Positions 60,493-64,000 of a stretch of DNA of 64,000 nt are shown here, one piece after another; position 1 is the first letter of the stretch, and every line of letters begins with the position of its first letter. The position numbers and the translations under genes are program-made. The notes beneath the pieces are model-generated. The model searched no databases, had not been told where the DNA came from, and saw only the letters and a program-made list of their open reading frames with translations. This DNA is from Chitinophaga horti (lineage in GTDB: Bacteria; Bacteroidota; Bacteroidia; Chitinophagales; Chitinophagaceae). The stretch covers positions 3,658,001 to 3,722,000 of the forward strand of contig NZ_CP107006.1 in the NCBI RefSeq assembly GCF_022867795.2, given 5' to 3'.

Positions 60493-62286
60493 ATGAAACA
60501 ACTAAAGACGTTATTGAGCTGCCTGTGCCTGCTGCTTTTCGCCGCTACCGGCGCTTCTGCACAGCAACATGTGTTCGTAGAAACAGAATCGTTTAAAGAC
60601 AGGGGCGGCTGGGTTATCGACCAGCAATCTTTTCCCGTGATCCACTCCAGCTACCTGATGGCGCATGGCATGGGCAGGCCTGTAAAAGACGCCAGCACCA
60701 CCGTCACCTTCCCGAAAAAGGGAAAGTACCGCGTATGGGTGCGCACCAAAGACTGGGCACCGTTTCCCAAAGGTCCGGGACGTTTTACCGTTACCGTTGG
60801 CGAACAAGCGTTAACGCCTGTATTCGGTGAAAGCGGCAACGATCAGTGGAAATGGTACGATGGTGGCGAAACCACCATCAACAGCGAAGAAGTGAAAGTC
60901 GCGCTGCATGACCTTACCGGCTTCAACGGCCGCTGCGACGCCATCCTGTTCACGGATGCGGCTAAATTTACGCCTCCGAACAATGTGGAAGCGCTGACGG
61001 CTTTCCGTAACAAGCTGCTGAAACTGACCGACACGCCAAAAGATGCAGGCAACTATGATCTCGTGGTAGTAGGTGGCGGCATTGCCGGTACCTGTGCGGC
61101 TATTTCCGGCGCACGCCTGGGTTTAAAGGTGGCGCTCATCCAGGACAGGCCCGTACTCGGCGGCAACAACAGCTCCGAAGTACGTGTGCACCTCATGGGT
61201 GATATAGACAAGAACGTATATCCAAAACTGGGTCGTATCGTAAGAGAAATGGACAATGGCGACCCCGGCAACGGTAACCCCGACGCCAACGAGTACGGCG
61301 ACGCCCGTAAGATCCAGATCGTAAAAGCGGAAAAGAACCTGGCCCTGCACCTCAACACACACGTGTACAAAGTGGAGAAATCAGGCGATAAGATCACTGC
61401 TGTTATTGGCCGCGATATCGCTACCGGACAGGATTACCGTTTTACCGGTACGTACTTCTCCGATTGCACAGGCGACGGCACTGTAGGTTACCTGGCGGGT
61501 GCCGACTACCGTTTCGGCCGCGAGAGCAAAGCGCAAACCGGTGAGTCACTGGCAGCCGAGAAGCCCGACAGCTTTACGTTAGGTACCTCTAACCTGTGGG
61601 CATCTTTACCGAAGGATACCGAATCAACTTTCCCTGAAACACCCTGGGCATTACAGTTCTCGAAAGAATACCACATCGACGAACCTAAGTCCGACTGGGA
61701 ATGGGAAACCGGTTTTGGCAACTTCAATACCATCTACCAGGCCGAACAACTGCGCGATCATAACCTGCGGGCGATCTACGGCAACTGGTCGTATCTCAAG
61801 AATCACAAAAAAGAAAAATATGCCAAACACCAGCTGGCCTGGGTAGCCTATATCGGCGGTAAACGTGAATCGCGCCGCATTATTGGCGACCATGTACTTA
61901 CTCAAATGGACATCCAGGACGGTAAACAATATCCCGATGGCTGTGTAACCGCCACCTGGACCATCGACCTTCACTTCCCGAATGAGAAGAACAGTCAGTA
62001 CTTCCAGGGTCAGGAGTTCTTCGCCAGCACTAAACACATCCGCGTAGCGCCTTATACCATTCCGTACCGCTGCCTGTACAGCCGCAACATCAGCAACCTG
62101 TTCATGGCCGGCCGTAACATCAGCACCACCCACGTAGCCTTCGGCAGCACCCGCGTTATGCGCACCTGTGGTATGATGGGCGAAGTTGTTGGCTATGCGG
62201 CACACGTGGCCAAAAAGAACAACACCTCACCCAAAGGCGTATACGAAAAACATCTTGCAGAACTGATGGGCATCATCAAAGACTAA
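60493..62286 (+). CDS. Secreted FAD-dependent oxidoreductase with N-terminal carbohydrate-binding-like domain
   Basis: 597 residues: signal peptide (LLLFAATGASAQ); a beta-sandwich domain of the golvesin/xanthan lyase CBM type (about 22-150: VETESFKDRGGWVIDQQSF, YRVWVRTKDW, DAILFTD); then an FAD_oxidored-type flavoprotein (from about 180) with VVVGGGIAGTCAAISGARLG, GGNNSSEVRVHLMGDID, YFSDCTGDGTVGYLAGADY and RNISTTHVAFGSTRVMRTCG. Homologs are frequent in Bacteroidota polysaccharide loci but biochemically poorly defined. The CBM-like part suggests a carbohydrate substrate oxidised outside the cytosol. Confidence 0.88.
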   Translation: MKQLKTLLSCLCLLLFAATGASAQQHVFVETESFKDRGGWVIDQQSFPVIHSSYLMAHGMGRPVKDASTTVTFPKKGKYRVWVRTKDWAPFPKGPGRFTVTVGEQALTPVFGESGNDQWKWYDGGETTINSEEVKVALHDLTGFNGRCDAILFTDAAKFTPPNNVEALTAFRNKLLKLTDTPKDAGNYDLVVVGGGIAGTCAAISGARLGLKVALIQDRPVLGGNNSSEVRVHLMGDIDKNVYPKLGRIVREMDNGDPGNGNPDANEYGDARKIQIVKAEKNLALHLNTHVYKVEKSGDKITAVIGRDIATGQDYRFTGTYFSDCTGDGTVGYLAGADYRFGRESKAQTGESLAAEKPDSFTLGTSNLWASLPKDTESTFPETPWALQFSKEYHIDEPKSDWEWETGFGNFNTIYQAEQLRDHNLRAIYGNWSYLKNHKKEKYAKHQLAWVAYIGGKRESRRIIGDHVLTQMDIQDGKQYPDGCVTATWTIDLHFPNEKNSQYFQGQEFFASTKHIRVAPYTIPYRCLYSRNISNLFMAGRNISTTHVAFGSTRVMRTCGMMGEVVGYAAHVAKKNNTSPKGVYEKHLAELMGIIKD

Positions 62287-62376
62287 CACTACGGCAGGGA
62301 AGCCATTGATCACTTTTATACTGGGATTACTCATGATTTTGTATTAAACTTGACGAACAGAAAAACATTCACGTCT

Positions 62377-63045
62377 ATGAAAGTATTGGCTTCCCTGCTG
62401 CTCTTTTTTATTACCAGTTTCGCGGTTGCGCAAGAGAAACCCGCTCCTGCTGCACCGCCATTCTGGACTGATATTACCAACTTCAAGAAACAGGACGCGG
62501 CCAAAGCCCCGCAACAGCAGGCGATCCTGTTCGTAGGCAGCTCTTCGTTTACCCGTTGGAGGGACGTACAATCCTACTTTCCCAATCATACTATCATTAA
62601 CCGTGGCTTCGGCGGCAGCACACTGGTAGACGTGATCCGTTACGTGTACGATGTAGTGCTTCCCTACAAACCCAAACAAGTAGTGATCTACTGCGGCGAA
62701 AACGACGTAGCCTCCGGCGGGCCCGACGCCAACGAAGTAGTACATCGCTTCAAAACGCTCTACGGCATGATCCGCGAAAACCTCCCGGACGCCACCATCG
62801 ACTTCGTTTCCCTGAAACCAAGTCCGAGCCGTACGAAACACATGGCTGCCATGATCGAGGTGAACAAACAGATAAAAGCCTTCCTGGAAAAGCAAAAGAA
62901 CGCCCATTTCATCAACATCTTCGACGCCATGCTGGACGCTAATGGTCAGCCAAGGCCGGAGTTGTTCGTAGAGGACATGCTGCATATGAAACCCGAGGGG
63001 TATGCGATCTGGCAGAAGATTATGGAGCCGTATCTGGTGAAGTAG
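62377..63045 (+). CDS. SGNH/GDSL hydrolase, secreted esterase-like
   Basis: 222 residues from ATG 62377 (a TTG at 62350 is an alternative). After a signal peptide (LLLFFITSFAVAQ) the SGNH blocks are clear: block I FVGSSSFTRW with nucleophile Ser near 56, Gly in INRGFGGSTL, block III GENDVASGG with Asn, and block V DMLHMKPEGY with Asp and His. Such enzymes deacetylate glycans or cleave small esters. It is the last gene of the locus, 90 bases after the FAD oxidoreductase and 150 before a terminator. Confidence 0.9.
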   Translation: MKVLASLLLFFITSFAVAQEKPAPAAPPFWTDITNFKKQDAAKAPQQQAILFVGSSSFTRWRDVQSYFPNHTIINRGFGGSTLVDVIRYVYDVVLPYKPKQVVIYCGENDVASGGPDANEVVHRFKTLYGMIRENLPDATIDFVSLKPSPSRTKHMAAMIEVNKQIKAFLEKQKNAHFINIFDAMLDANGQPRPELFVEDMLHMKPEGYAIWQKIMEPYLVK

Positions 63046-63069
63046 CGATGGGGACGATCGTTCCCTCGC

Positions 63070-63169
63070 CGTCACTGCGAATGAAATGAAGCAACCTTAG
63101 TGCGTAGTCTCCACGTGGTCATTCGCGAAGACCAGAGCGGATGTTTGCTTCCCTGCGGTCGCAATGACG
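63070..63169. repeat. 100-base palindromic intergenic repeat (REP/BIME-like)
   Basis: The ends CGTCACTGCGAATGAAATGA and TCGCAATGACG form an imperfect terminal inverted repeat, and the core has further GAAGCAA / TTGCTTC symmetry and a central CCACGTGG palindrome. The left half matches the 27-base repeats at 35984 and 36089. It encodes nothing obvious. Confidence 0.65.
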
Positions 63170-63197
63170 AAGAGAAAAACAATCCCTAAAAAATATT

Positions 63198-63237
63198 CCG
63201 CCTGCAAGATCCGCTCCTGCAGGCGGTTTTTGCTTTT
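63198..63237 (+). terminator. Terminator of the ECF-sigma/SusCD locus
   Basis: Perfect 9-bp stem CCGCCTGCA/TGCAGGCGG (63198-63206 with 63218-63226) and 11-base loop, followed by TTTTTGCTTTT. Confidence 0.85.
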
Positions 63238-63360
63238 ATAAATATCCCACTGCGATCCTATCGCTTTCATGTTAGAAAGATTATATCTACTTTTAAGTGC
63301 GAAGATTAACACAACAGTAACCAACTAACCGTCAGCACACACCTTAAACTCCCCTACCGT

Positions 63361-64000
63361 ATGAAAGCAATTTTTCTTGCTCTTGTGTTCTTTATGGCCG
63401 TACAATTTCCTGCATCGGCCCAGGACTCACTCTTACGTGGCGCCGTTTACGACGCGGCTTCCAGGCAGCCTGTTACAGGCGCCACCGTACTCATTAGCGG
63501 TACCAATACCGCTGTGGTCACCGATAGTTCCGGCACCTTTCGCTTCGCCCAGGGCATTCGGCCACCGTTCTCCCTCACCGTCAGCAGTTTGGGTTACGTG
63601 ACGCTGCATACCCGGGTCACTGACCTCACCTTTGTGATGCTGATGCTCGAAAGCCGTGATGAACTTATGAATGAAATAGTCGTAGCCGCCACGCGCCGCG
63701 AAGAACGACTGATCGAATCGCCATTGAGCATCGACAAGATGGACCAGCGGGCGATCAAACAAACGGCTTCCCCAAACTTTTATGAAGGTCTACAGAACTA
63801 CAAAGGCGTGGAGATGATTGCCAGCGGCCTTAACCTGCGGCAGATCAACACCCGCGGCTTCAGCTCGGGATCGAACCAGCGCTTTTTACAATTGATAGAT
63901 GGCGTGGACAACCAGCCGCCAGGTACTAACTTCGCACTGGGCAATACCTTTGGTCCGTCTGACCTCGACATTGAAAGCGTAGAGATCATCCCAGGCTCCG
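63361..64000 (+). CDS. TonB-dependent receptor, N-terminal part (cut by window edge)
   Basis: The first 213 codons are present. Signal peptide (FLALVFFMAVQFPASAQ), a carboxypeptidase-D-like domain (LRGAVYDAASRQPVTGATVL to LTVSSLGYVTL), a TonB box region (NEIVVAATRREERLIESPLS) and the start of the plug (QINTRGFSSGSNQRFLQLID, DIESVEIIPG). The plug lacks the SusC signature so far, so it is more like a classical siderophore, cobalamin or metal receptor than a SusC. The barrel and any ligand clues lie beyond the window. Confidence 0.92.
   Translation, partial: MKAIFLALVFFMAVQFPASAQDSLLRGAVYDAASRQPVTGATVLISGTNTAVVTDSSGTFRFAQGIRPPFSLTVSSLGYVTLHTRVTDLTFVMLMLESRDELMNEIVVAATRREERLIESPLSIDKMDQRAIKQTASPNFYEGLQNYKGVEMIASGLNLRQINTRGFSSGSNQRFLQLIDGVDNQPPGTNFALGNTFGPSDLDIESVEIIPGS

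Larger units (their letters stand above)
63046..63360. other. Intergenic region with palindromic repeat and terminator
   Basis: Holds the 100-base inverted repeat (63070-63169) and the terminator (63198-63237). The rest is the presumed promoter region of the next TonB receptor, with TACTTTTA near 63289 as an imperfect -7 box. Confidence 0.45.

Noticed and set aside
63433..63762. Minus-strand frame at the right edge
   Set aside because: Shadow of the TonB receptor N-terminus.

Overview
The window reads as chromosomal DNA of a Bacteroidota bacterium, most like Chitinophaga and relatives. The evidence is two SusC/SusD pairs, an ECF sigma/FecR/STN-type SusC cascade, Bacteroidota-type promoters (TTTG, 19-20 bp, TAnnTTTG), GH92, and NrtR with NadM-Nudix and NAMPT. 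Coding is dense on both strands. No rRNA, tRNA, CRISPR array or intact insertion sequence was seen.

Left part (1-16.6 kb): thyA and a truncated folA; proline dehydrogenase behind a near-leaderless promoter; an orphan FecR-like protein lacking the anti-sigma domain; an FAD oxidoreductase with a small conserved gene; a Tat-exported TIM-barrel lipoprotein; a SusC-SusD-fasciclin-lipoprotein operon without any hydrolase; RecQ; and a small secreted protein.

Middle (16.8-33.5 kb): a TPR protein; a CheY-like regulator overlapping a large hybrid histidine kinase; an S10 carboxypeptidase; two L,D-transpeptidase-type genes tail to tail; an SBF-like transporter; a membrane histidine kinase; an SDR; a DUF4240 protein; a GH92 alpha-mannosidase; an apparent AraC C-terminal remnant; and a SemiSWEET gene convergent with a small membrane protein.

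NAD cluster (33.6-38.5 kb): nadV and nadM-Nudix form an operon. Its promoter is bracketed by two copies of an inverted repeat (TTGCGT-N7-ACGCAA), and nrtR lies upstream. Divergent from nrtR is a 519-residue protein whose N-terminal domain looks like a catalytically degenerate copy of the NadM adenylyltransferase domain, fused to a SAM methyltransferase. This is the most unusual gene in the window.

Accessory stretch (38.5-49.3 kb): a frame-broken small gene; gamma-glutamyltransferase; an A+T-rich two-gene module (small basic protein plus ADP-ribosyltransferase-like protein) under a large palindrome; a Crp/Fnr regulator, pirin and pseudo-receiver group with a Crp/Fnr-type site at an activator position; a DUF5995 protein; tandem GLxxGLWN-type surface paralogs; and an ORF that runs antisense into an orphan ABC ATPase.

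Right part (49.4-64 kb): ECF sigma, FecR, SusC (STN type), SusD, an 817-residue secreted protein, a secreted protein with a 36-bp minisatellite, an FAD oxidoreductase and an SGNH hydrolase form a nutrient-uptake locus without recognisable glycoside hydrolases. The window ends inside another TonB-dependent receptor.
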